From Saprospiraceae bacterium (GTDB lineage: Bacteria; Bacteroidota; Bacteroidia; Chitinophagales; Saprospiraceae), in contig JANQPA010000115.1 in assembly GCA_028285545.1 (NCBI GenBank), positions 56,105 to 120,104 of the forward strand: a DNA stretch of 64,000 nucleotides, read 5' to 3'. This document shows, piece after piece, positions 26,437-34,357 of the stretch. The position numbers were made by a program, and so were the translations under genes. The notes below the pieces were generated by a model, which ran no database searches, had not been told where the DNA came from, and saw nothing but the letters and a program-made list of their open reading frames with translations. Position 1 is the first letter of the stretch. Every line of letters begins with the position of its first letter.

Positions 26437-27789
26437 CTAATAACTTAATACCACCTGAATTTTGCTGTTTTGGATCTTTTCATCACCAATAATTATCCCA
26501 AGATTCGGGTTATCAAAATAAAGCTCATATCTATATCTAGGATCAATTAAACTTTCTAATCGTTTTTTCTCAATTTTTACATTATATTCTAATAGTACGA
26601 GATTTGCTTTATTTAAATCCTGGAATCCGCTATTCATAATATTCAATAACACATATTTAAAATGACTTATAGATTCTCTAAAATCTACTTCCCTTTCCAG
26701 AAATTGACCATCATTTGTTTCATCATAAATATTCCTATTTAGAAATGCATTCCTAAACAATTTCCCAACTTTATGCAGGGATTTGTTTACCATAACGGTA
26801 TCTAATTTTTCCTGAATTAGTTGGAGGGATTTAGACAAACTCGAATTATGATATTTTTGGAAAAGAGGATCTTCAAATACTCTTTGAAAAGCCAAAACAA
26901 AAATTAAATTATCAGATTCAATAAATTTGTCAATATTATCAGAAATGAATTCATTGAATAACCTATAATTTTGCCTGCCATTTCTCCGTGAAAAATGATA
27001 GTCCAATGTATCGGTAAAAACATCAGTAAAGTTTCGGATTATTTCGGATTCATCAAGGTAACCGGTGTTTCCAAAATCAAACCTTAGCAAATAATCAAAT
27101 ACATTCTCTAAGGATTCTTTTTCTCCCAGGGCTAAAAGAAATGCTGGTGCTAACTCAGCTCGATCAAAAACTTGGAAGTCCTGCTCCCATACATTGAAAG
27201 GTACACTATTCTCTTGTTGAGCAAGAACCATCGCTAATTCAAGCGTAAGAGTGATATTTGAGTTAATATCAGGTCTAAGAAGTAAGCTTTTTAAATATCC
27301 TGCTTCCAGGCCATAACCTGTTTCTACTGCTATTCCATGAATTCTGTCTAAAATGGTTTGGGATTCTTCTTTACCAAATTCATCTAACAATGCTCTTTGA
27401 TGCAAAGATTTTAGAGCTTTTTGAATTTTGGTTTTTTGCAAAATTTCAGGGCACTCTAATAAAAAATTGAGCGCAGATTCCTCAATCGACATCCAGGAAA
27501 CAGGAGATAATATCATCCGAAGATGCTCTATTCTTTCGAATACGATGTCTTCAACTAAAAGATGAAAATCCTTTTCTTCTAAAGTAGAAAGGAAAAACCA
27601 AAGCATATCCTTGTTTTCCATCAATTCTACTTGGCCAACCATTTCCTCTTCATTTATTTTTGAAACAAAACTATCAATTGTCTCTTCTGTTTGTTCGTTT
27701 AAATATTGGGTAAGTTGAATAACATCTGTTGTTCCTAATTCAGATTTAATTTTAAAAAAATAATAATATTTCTTAAGGTAATTTCTCAT
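26437..27789 (-). CDS. Unrecognised all-helical protein
   Basis: The ATG at 27789 is taken as start; a TTG at 27801 would overlap the previous gene's stop by 4 bp. The 450-residue product has no signal peptide. It appears almost wholly helical until the last 60 residues, where a short sheet-like end is seen (YRYELYFDNPNLGIIIGDEK ... SKIQVVLSY). It starts with an aromatic, basic stretch (RNYLKKYYYFFKIKSEL). No catalytic motif is visible. It is the middle gene of the operon, tightly spaced on both sides, which suggests that its product works together with the flanking proteins. Confidence 0.6.
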   Translation of the reverse strand: MRNYLKKYYYFFKIKSELGTTDVIQLTQYLNEQTEETIDSFVSKINEEEMVGQVELMENKDMLWFFLSTLEEKDFHLLVEDIVFERIEHLRMILSPVSWMSIEESALNFLLECPEILQKTKIQKALKSLHQRALLDEFGKEESQTILDRIHGIAVETGYGLEAGYLKSLLLRPDINSNITLTLELAMVLAQQENSVPFNVWEQDFQVFDRAELAPAFLLALGEKESLENVFDYLLRFDFGNTGYLDESEIIRNFTDVFTDTLDYHFSRRNGRQNYRLFNEFISDNIDKFIESDNLIFVLAFQRVFEDPLFQKYHNSSLSKSLQLIQEKLDTVMVNKSLHKVGKLFRNAFLNRNIYDETNDGQFLEREVDFRESISHFKYVLLNIMNSGFQDLNKANLVLLEYNVKIEKKRLESLIDPRYRYELYFDNPNLGIIIGDEKIQNSKIQVVLSY

Positions 27790-27797
27790 AAAATAAG

Positions 27798-28691
27798 TCA
27801 AATTATTTGGGGGTTAGACTGATTAATTTTTGCGATTGTTTCAAGTGGGATATAACCAAATTCTCCAACACCTTCTGGTTGGGATTCATTATATAGTGGA
27901 GGATTTTCTTCTTTTAAGGGTACTGTCCAACCGTATGGTTCGAATTCCTTAGTGGGTCTGAATTGATCTTGATCAAAAGCATCAGCAAAAGTAGGTTTAT
28001 GTATTTCAAAACCTCTTCTTCCTGCTTTTTGAAAGTCAAAAATTAATATAATAATTTCTTCAGATAATTTAAATCCAGAGAGTCCTAATGGATAAGTATA
28101 GGCTTTTCTGTTGGGGCCGCTAACAAAATAAAAAGGAATTTCTTCCTTGGTCTTATTCATATCATTCCAAGTGACCCAAATAAGCTTGAATTTATCATTA
28201 AATAACAGATCTTTATAATAGGTATGGTTAACATACAAATCCAAGTTTTCAGAGACCCTTTTTACTTTTCTTTTATTAAGTCTGAATATTTTTTTATGAT
28301 TTGTCAACCAATATTCTCTTAAAGTATTAAGTTTTCTTACATGGCCAATGAATTTTATTTCCGAAGCTCTAATAGAGGTTATTCTTGGGCCTTTTAGCAA
28401 GAAAACACTATAGATTTTATTTTGAACTGCAGCTAGGACGGACTCAATTTGACTCATAGAATAAACAAAATTAGGATTTAGTGAAGTATTCACTTTTTTG
28501 ATTTCCGAAATCCAGAATTCCACTAAATCTAAAAAAGCCTTTTTGTCCATTGAATCTTCTAGATAGACATTGAAACAAGAATTTGTTTTTCCTTTTCTAC
28601 GAGCATAAGTATGCCAATTGACAATAAAATTATCGAAAATTTTACGATCCCTTGTATCCCAATTTCGTGTTATATCCCAAAACTTTGCCAT
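27798..28691 (-). CDS. Unrecognised alpha/beta protein, first gene of a three-gene operon
   Basis: The 297-residue protein starts MAKFWDITRNWDTRDRK and has no signal peptide. The centre contains alternating strands and helices (FKLIWVTWNDMNK, IPFYFVSGPNRKAYTYPLG, EEIIILIFDFQKAG). The C-terminal 70 residues are proline-rich and probably extended. I cannot place it in a family. As the promoter-proximal gene of the operon it faces the divergent winged-helix gene at 29066 across a 374-bp AT-rich gap. The first 60 residues are rich in aromatic residues and may form a small separate domain. Confidence 0.6.
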   Translation of the reverse strand: MAKFWDITRNWDTRDRKIFDNFIVNWHTYARRKGKTNSCFNVYLEDSMDKKAFLDLVEFWISEIKKVNTSLNPNFVYSMSQIESVLAAVQNKIYSVFLLKGPRITSIRASEIKFIGHVRKLNTLREYWLTNHKKIFRLNKRKVKRVSENLDLYVNHTYYKDLLFNDKFKLIWVTWNDMNKTKEEIPFYFVSGPNRKAYTYPLGLSGFKLSEEIIILIFDFQKAGRRGFEIHKPTFADAFDQDQFRPTKEFEPYGWTVPLKEENPPLYNESQPEGVGEFGYIPLETIAKINQSNPQII

Positions 28692-29065
28692 AAAAAAACC
28701 AGGGTTAATGTATCAATGGAAATATCTTAGCATATAATAAATGTAAACAATCAGTCAATTTTTTTACATTGCAATTTAGCGAAATTAATGTTATTTTAAC
28801 AAGAATATAGGGTAAATAAATATATACTCCATATAGATAAATACATGACCGTCATTTAAATACCAAGTAAGCAATTAATTTTAATTTTAAACGCAAAAGA
28901 AGTATTATTAAAATCTATCATCTATCCATGTTAATTCTAAGTTAATTTATTATTAATATTTTACATTAAAAGTGAGAAAAATGAATTCTCCCATGAGAAA
29001 TACCTTTTCTCCCTTAAATTATTACTGGGAAGTAATTAGCAATTAAACCCTTAATATATTTTTGA
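28692..29065. promoter_or_regulatory. AT-rich divergent promoter region
   Basis: This 374-bp gap lies between two divergently transcribed blocks of uncharacterised genes, so it must hold at least two promoters. It is markedly AT-rich. An inverted repeat, AATGTAAA (28739-28746) and TTTACATT (28762-28769), 15 bp apart, may be an operator or a weak hairpin. Nothing gene-like is seen. Confidence 0.5.
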
Positions 29066-30766
29066 ATGGTCAAGGATACAAGCAGAATTATCCACTTCGT
29101 GAAATCTGTAATGGAATCAGCTTCCGGCAGGAGCTGTAATGAGGGGAAATTTACCCCTCAAATTTTTGCCCTTCAATATCTCTTTGAAAATAACAGCGAA
29201 GCTTTCGAAGTTAATTCCTTTCCCGGATTTGTTGACCCCAATAATAAAAGATCTTACCAGTCTAATAAGCATGCCCTAAATAACTCTTTTTTAGAAAGGT
29301 TATTAGTACAGGTTGGCTCGACAAATGGAAAAGATTCTATAACTCAACTCCCTATTGAATGGATATACCAAGAAGAGAATAAACCACCTCCTGGTATACT
29401 GAATTACTCTTTTGTTCCGGTTGATAGCAACTTTTTTCCTAATACATTTTTACTGCTTCCCGAAAAATTATCTGATAGTTTTGACTGGTCAACTGCCTTT
29501 TATCAATTGGATCAATACCTCTATAGTCAGAAAACTCAGGAACTTTTCAAGTTGCTAAAAAATGACGCTCTAATCAAAAATTACAACCGCGAACAATTAG
29601 TCAAAAATCTGGCCAATAAATTTATTCAGCAGTTTTATCCCTTAAAACTGAGAATTGCAGAATTTGAATGGGAATCTTCACTTTGGGAAGAACTCAAGGA
29701 TACTCCCTACTGGGAATCCCAACAGCATCATTCTTCATTTGCAGAAATTGAAATCCACTACCCCATTCCTATACGGCCTTTTTTTCTTTCGGAAGCTGAG
29801 TTTCATCCTTTTTTCGATCGTACCCGCAATTTTGCCAAAAATATTATTCATACAATCAGATTAGTACTAGAACGCCAACAACGATTTACTCCTTTTTCAA
29901 AGGATCATAAATTAAGCAATCAAGTTCTAAAACAACTTACTGATTATCAAAATAATATACAAGAACTAAATCAATTCAATTCTTTTCTTAGCAGCTATTT
30001 AAAAGCAAGTCAGTTTACGACTTCTTCTGTTCAAAATGCCAACTTGGATTCGGAAAATCACTTTTATAAAAGTTCAAATGCCTGGTTTATTAAATTTAAT
30101 GGCCGAAGAGTCCGGATGCTGAGAAACAGTGAAAAAGGCTTAAGGTATTTACACCAACTATTATCCAACCCTGGCAAGGAATTTTCAGCCTATGTTATTG
30201 AGGCAACAAAAGAAGTACCTTTTAATAAGGATGAACTGGAAACACATCTTCAATTTCATGATAACTTCTCTGTTGTCATTGATAATAAGTTTTCAAAAAA
30301 AGTGAACTACACCAAAAATGAATTGCTGCTTCAATTAAAAAACCTAACCGATAAACAACCTGATGAAGAAGATCCGGTAGAAGAAAAGATCTATCATTAT
30401 GCCAATTTAATTTTCCTCATAAAAAACTTGCTCCAACTTGAATTCCGGAAACAATATTCAAATTTGTTAGACATATACACAGACCAATTTGAACTGCATG
30501 TAGCAGAGCTTAGACGAAAATCTAAGTTGAATAAAAAAATGAAAACGGTAATCAGAAACGCCAAAATCATCAAAACCCATGTCGATGATAATCCAGCTTG
30601 GAGAAGATTACGGCAAAGAGTCAATAAAGCCGTTAGGAGTGCAATAGACAATATGGATCAAAAAGATATCCAGGATCACCTCAATGCAACCATAAAAACA
30701 GGATCAGTTTTGGCTTATTATCCATACAGAGATCAGGAAATAGACTGGCAGTTGTATCTTGACTAA
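29066..30766 (+). CDS. Winged-helix protein with C-terminal conflict-system-type domain
   Basis: In this 566-residue protein, residues 340-380 read WFIKFNGRRVRML..SEKGLRYLHQLLSNPGKEF, the pattern of a winged-helix domain often fused to signalling NTPases (strand, 'GLRYL..LL..PG'). The last 60 residues (WRRLRQRVNKAVRSAIDNM ... HLNATIKTGSVLAYYP ... WQL) match the conserved tail that usually follows that domain. The N-terminal 330 residues are unrecognised and show no Walker A motif, so the usual ATPase part is absent or replaced. It begins a plus-strand operon with a VWA-like lipoprotein and two membrane proteins. A regulatory or sensor role is inferred. Confidence 0.6.
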   Translation: MVKDTSRIIHFVKSVMESASGRSCNEGKFTPQIFALQYLFENNSEAFEVNSFPGFVDPNNKRSYQSNKHALNNSFLERLLVQVGSTNGKDSITQLPIEWIYQEENKPPPGILNYSFVPVDSNFFPNTFLLLPEKLSDSFDWSTAFYQLDQYLYSQKTQELFKLLKNDALIKNYNREQLVKNLANKFIQQFYPLKLRIAEFEWESSLWEELKDTPYWESQQHHSSFAEIEIHYPIPIRPFFLSEAEFHPFFDRTRNFAKNIIHTIRLVLERQQRFTPFSKDHKLSNQVLKQLTDYQNNIQELNQFNSFLSSYLKASQFTTSSVQNANLDSENHFYKSSNAWFIKFNGRRVRMLRNSEKGLRYLHQLLSNPGKEFSAYVIEATKEVPFNKDELETHLQFHDNFSVVIDNKFSKKVNYTKNELLLQLKNLTDKQPDEEDPVEEKIYHYANLIFLIKNLLQLEFRKQYSNLLDIYTDQFELHVAELRRKSKLNKKMKTVIRNAKIIKTHVDDNPAWRRLRQRVNKAVRSAIDNMDQKDIQDHLNATIKTGSVLAYYPYRDQEIDWQLYLD

Positions 30767-30835
30767 TTGCGCTCACCCAACTTTTCTTCCTAAAGAATTA
30801 CTTTTTCTCTCAATACATAATAAAATCCAATTATT

Positions 30836-31585
30836 ATGTATGTCACAAACATCATCCGAACCTTATTAATCAGTATTACTTCCCTATTTATTATCGCATG
30901 CTCTCAAAATGAAACTCCTTCTTCGCAAGCAGATCTAAATTCAGCTATCCAGGAGGAAATTAGCTTTCTCATCGGCCACGATGTCAGTGGTACTTTTGAA
31001 GATCATGAGAAAATTCAACTGCATCAATTAGCAGATATCCTTCAACCTTCAGAACAGGTAGGAGCCACTTTCCATCTAGCCTTTGGCCCCATTGGTAATC
31101 CGACCATTCAACCATTAAGTCGCTTTCACTTAAAAGCCGTTCCTCCTTTGGTAAGTACACCTAATATTAGGATTGCCAGGTGGCGCAAGGAAAAACGCGA
31201 CTCCATCCTGCGTGAAAATCAATTGGTCATGGACAAGATCCAATTGGCCTTTGAAAGGCGCATATTATCTGCCCCGCTCTCCGATTCTACAGCCATCAAT
31301 CAATTTCTTAAGACCAGCAAAACCTATTTTTCTGAACCTCAAAAAGATCAGCATCAAAAATTCCTACTCCTATATACTGATGGGGAGGAAGACATAAATC
31401 CCCATAAACTGGAAAGGGTAAACCCACAATTGATCAGAGACTTGGAGAATGTAACAGTAATCCTTATTGGCTGGTCCATTCCCAAAAACTGCGACTGCCC
31501 TAATGCCCTGGAAATTGAATCGGTCGATGGGTTTATCCAGTATTTTAAATATCAATTCCAAAACAAAATTGCAAAACATGAATGA
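30836..31585 (+). CDS. VWA-like lipoprotein
   Basis: A 249-residue protein with a lipoprotein signal ending FIIAC (residue 22). The mature part resembles a von Willebrand factor A fold: an initial strand plus metal-site motif FLIGHDVSGTFED (D49-x-S51-x-T53, a MIDAS DxSxS/T variant), and later KFLLLYTDGEED with D182 at the position of the third MIDAS element. VWA domains bind partner proteins through a divalent metal. It is anchored in the envelope. The next gene starts inside its stop region (8-bp overlap), so the products are likely made together. Confidence 0.65.
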   Translation: MYVTNIIRTLLISITSLFIIACSQNETPSSQADLNSAIQEEISFLIGHDVSGTFEDHEKIQLHQLADILQPSEQVGATFHLAFGPIGNPTIQPLSRFHLKAVPPLVSTPNIRIARWRKEKRDSILRENQLVMDKIQLAFERRILSAPLSDSTAINQFLKTSKTYFSEPQKDQHQKFLLLYTDGEEDINPHKLERVNPQLIRDLENVTVILIGWSIPKNCDCPNALEIESVDGFIQYFKYQFQNKIAKHE

Positions 31586-32492
31586 CTATAATAAAAATGA
31601 AATAGCTCACAAAGCCAATAAAGCTGCTACCCAGGCAGCGGTACATGCTCAAAAAGGTCGTCATTATAAAAATCTTTATGATAAGGACTCTGAGCGATTG
31701 GAAAATTGGCGGGCTATTATGAGTAATGAGGCCATTAGAAAAAATTTAATCATTTTTCTCATTGCTGTTACTCTGGAAATTATTTTTTCTTTCAGAATTT
31801 ATCAGGCCATCTTCACAGAACCACAAAATCAAGATCCCTCGGTTTTTTTGCCCTTGATGGCAGGTTTATTTGTAGCTGCTTTAGCTGCCCTCAATAGCTA
31901 TTTGTATGGATTCAGCAATGAGAGTCTAAAAAATTGGATGATCTACAATTATTCCATTATTCCTGGTTCTGAAACGCCAAAGTTTGAAATAGTTGAAAAG
32001 GTAGACAAAAGGGCAGCCTGGAACCTTTTTAAAGGAGCAGCCCTTACCCTTGTTCTGGTCGGCTTCGTATTTCTAGGCTCTTATGCCAGACTTGAAGTAG
32101 CCATGAAATTAGATGGAGATCGACTTTCAGCCTTGACCATACTTGATATCATAATGCCCGTTGCAGCAATCATTGCTGAGATTTTATCTGGAATATACAT
32201 GGTGTATTTAATGAAGTATTCCGCCCTGAAATTAAGGCTAAACAGGCATTATAGAAAGTTTCAGTTTCATTATAAAAGATGTGTGGATCACAGTCAATTT
32301 GCCTATTCCCTGATCGAAGAGGCCAAACAAATGGGCCTGTCTATTGCTCCAACTCAACATCTTAAGGAAGCTGCTTACCGGGTTTTATTCTTATCGGCAA
32401 ATAAAGAAAACTACCTGGATGAAATTATTGATTTCAAGACTAAGCAGCCCGAAGCAAGTAATGGAGTTTATAAAGAAAAAAATGCAATATGA
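31578..32492 (+). CDS. Four-helix membrane protein
   Basis: The start at 31578 (ATGAATGA) overlaps the previous stop by 8 bp; longer frames starting at 31467 lie in the VWA-like gene and are unlikely. The 304-residue product has a charged N-terminus, then hydrophobic segments at about 55-75, 88-110, 151-170 and 187-212, and a C-terminal helical, cytoplasm-type tail of 90 residues. No family was recognised. Its tight coupling with the VWA-like lipoprotein suggests that the two form a membrane complex. Confidence 0.65.
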   Translation: MNDYNKNEIAHKANKAATQAAVHAQKGRHYKNLYDKDSERLENWRAIMSNEAIRKNLIIFLIAVTLEIIFSFRIYQAIFTEPQNQDPSVFLPLMAGLFVAALAALNSYLYGFSNESLKNWMIYNYSIIPGSETPKFEIVEKVDKRAAWNLFKGAALTLVLVGFVFLGSYARLEVAMKLDGDRLSALTILDIIMPVAAIIAEILSGIYMVYLMKYSALKLRLNRHYRKFQFHYKRCVDHSQFAYSLIEEAKQMGLSIAPTQHLKEAAYRVLFLSANKENYLDEIIDFKTKQPEASNGVYKEKNAI

Positions 32493-32851
32493 GACCATTC
32501 CTAAATATCACACTTACGTGCATTCTCCTTTTTGGAGGTGCACTTTTTTTCTCTTCTTCTTTTCAAAATGAAAACAAGGTTTTTGATGTTCACAAAGTCA
32601 AAGCTGAACCAAGAGTCTTTGAGGAAATGGAATTTTTCAGAATACGGGGAAATGTTAAACCAGGCCTTTCCATACCTGGAATAGTCAAAGCTTTTCCTCT
32701 TAAAGATTTAAAGACTCCCGGCAGGGTTTTTATCATTCCAAAACAGGAAACGATTCCAAAACCTGACACCATTCCTCAAACTTTTAAGGTCATGATTAAA
32801 AAAGAGATCCAAATTGGAGGAGCATCACTTCTATTATTGCAGGAGCTTTGA
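32489..32851 (+). CDS. Small exported or membrane-anchored protein
   Basis: This 120-residue protein starts in an ATGA overlap with the preceding stop, so it is translationally coupled. Residues 5-25 (LNITLTCILLFGGALFFSSS) form a signal anchor or signal peptide. The remainder is rich in proline, lysine and short strands (FFRIRGNVKPGLSIPGIV, RVFIIPKQETIPKPDTI). I do not recognise it. It ends the plus-strand operon; the convergent membrane-protein gene begins its 3' end 14 bp further on. An 8-bp hairpin (32835-32842 with 32853-32860) spans its stop codon. Confidence 0.55.
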   Translation: MRPFLNITLTCILLFGGALFFSSSFQNENKVFDVHKVKAEPRVFEEMEFFRIRGNVKPGLSIPGIVKAFPLKDLKTPGRVFIIPKQETIPKPDTIPQTFKVMIKKEIQIGGASLLLLQEL

Positions 32852-32865
32852 TCTGCAATAAAAAT

Positions 32866-33630
32866 TTAGTCTTTATTCTTTTTTTTGTCTTTTGAGGGCT
32901 TCTGTTTTGCTGGTTCAATATAATTATCAGCAACGGAAGCCACTACTTCCTCCACCTGGTAATAAAAATATCTGTTGGCCTCTCTTAAACAAACATAAAA
33001 AGCAAGGGCCAGGACTGGCAAGTAGTATGGAGCAAATTTTTTAAAAAAGAGGTCTACTTTAAAGGAACCTGATAGATCAAAACCTACGTCCATAAAGAGG
33101 AATAACCAAATTACGATTACGGTCGATAAGCCGTCATAGGTTGCCGCAAGGACCCAATACCTCTTGGCAAGGGATAGAGAATTTGAGAGGGCACCTTGAT
33201 GTCTTAAGTAAGCCCACATTCTAATATATAATCTCCAGGGACCTCTTTTGTCTTCTCTTTTAAAATAAGACTCAACCTCTGGAGTGTCAATAAGACCATG
33301 GGCTTCAACAACCTCTTTAAACCGGTGCTCAAATCTTATGATTTTATCTTTTTTATAGAAAAACTGTTGTACTTGCCTACCTACTACATGGCGCATCCAT
33401 CTGCCTGTGGCAAAACAGATCAACCCTGATATATAACAAGCAATGATTAAAGTAATGATTTCGAAGGTGCTGTTTATGTTGTGAATGTGCTCACCTGTTT
33501 TCCAGAAATACCATATCCAAATTGCTCCAACTGATGCTGCTCCGGATATAATAAAGGATAAATCGAGTATATCAAAAAAATCACTCAGTTTGGTAAAGAG
33601 GGTATTAAAGGCTTTGGCAATTTGTTCCAT
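32866..33630 (-). CDS. Four-helix membrane protein of unknown family
   Basis: The 254-residue protein has hydrophobic segments near residues 22-43, 55-76, 158-180 and 200-220. A basic, polar segment of 70 residues (FFYKKDKIIRFEHRFKEVV ... GPWRLYIRMWAY) lies between helices two and three. The C-terminal tail (KQKPSKDKKKNKD) is strongly basic and should be cytoplasmic. No catalytic signature is seen. It is convergent to the VWA/membrane operon and divergent from the small membrane protein at 33753, so it may belong functionally to this cluster, although it is on the other strand. Confidence 0.6.
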   Translation of the reverse strand: MEQIAKAFNTLFTKLSDFFDILDLSFIISGAASVGAIWIWYFWKTGEHIHNINSTFEIITLIIACYISGLICFATGRWMRHVVGRQVQQFFYKKDKIIRFEHRFKEVVEAHGLIDTPEVESYFKREDKRGPWRLYIRMWAYLRHQGALSNSLSLAKRYWVLAATYDGLSTVIVIWLFLFMDVGFDLSGSFKVDLFFKKFAPYYLPVLALAFYVCLREANRYFYYQVEEVVASVADNYIEPAKQKPSKDKKKNKD

Positions 33631-33752
33631 GATAAATTTTATAATCCAGGGTAAAAAAAGTGTATGGAGAAACCATTTTTCTCTCTTCCTAATTCGAAAT
33701 TCTCCTAACTGTTATTGGAAGGCATAAATTCTACATCAAATAATTATCACCT

Positions 33753-34055
33753 ATGATTGATCCACTTTCAGTTCTATTATTTATTGTATTTGCTATTGTC
33801 ATATTTAGATTCTTTTTCGGAGTCTTTGATATGCTTACCGGAATCCTTCAGAAAATCATCAATTTCATTATCCGAATTTCCCTATTCATCATCATCTTCA
33901 TTATTGCGATCTGGTATTTTAATGACAATTCCTTTCCCTTTCTAAATGACATTAAAAATAAAGATCCAATCATCACTCGGGATTCCAGTTCTATGATTAT
34001 CAAAAACGACAGTATCGAGGTAGACTCCGCCAGGATTTTTGAATATCCGCTCTGA
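33753..34055 (+). CDS. Small membrane protein
   Basis: A 100-residue protein, the first 65 residues of which are very hydrophobic (LLFIVFAIVIFRFFFGVFDML and, further on, FIIRISLFIIIFIIAIWYF), giving two membrane helices. A short polar C-terminal tail (KDPIITRDSSSMIIKNDSI) follows. It has its own terminator at 34158-34191, which supports a real transcript. Homology is not recognised, and the amino acid composition of a small AT-rich frame can mislead, so confidence is moderate. Confidence 0.5.
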   Translation: MIDPLSVLLFIVFAIVIFRFFFGVFDMLTGILQKIINFIIRISLFIIIFIIAIWYFNDNSFPFLNDIKNKDPIITRDSSSMIIKNDSIEVDSARIFEYPL

Positions 34056-34157
34056 TTAACCATACAATTTAATATAAAACAGATTAAACCCCAGTATAAT
34101 TATTCCGATTCTTTAACAATCTTAGTTTTTACAATCTGTTGATTTATTCATCCTCGG

Positions 34158-34191
34158 CCTTCATCGCTAAATATTGCGATGGAGGTTTTTT
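34158..34191 (+). terminator. Intrinsic terminator after the small membrane protein
   Basis: Arms CCTTCATCGC (34158-34167) and GCGATGGAGG (34176-34185) pair over 10 bp with one G-U, around an 8-nt loop, and are followed by six T residues. The rest of the 302-bp gap (34056-34357) up to the TonB-type receptor gene shows no further gene or clear promoter motif. Confidence 0.75.
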
Positions 34192-34357
34192 GTATTGATT
34201 AGAAAAAATTCTCCGCAAGCATTCTCACATTTACTGCATGAATGACCTGTTTTAGAAGCTAACTCGCAGAAAATTGCTAGTTTTAGGGTCTGGATTAGTA
34301 AAACTGATTCTACTTTAAAATTTTTAGGATCACCCATTATATTGTAAACTATTAACC

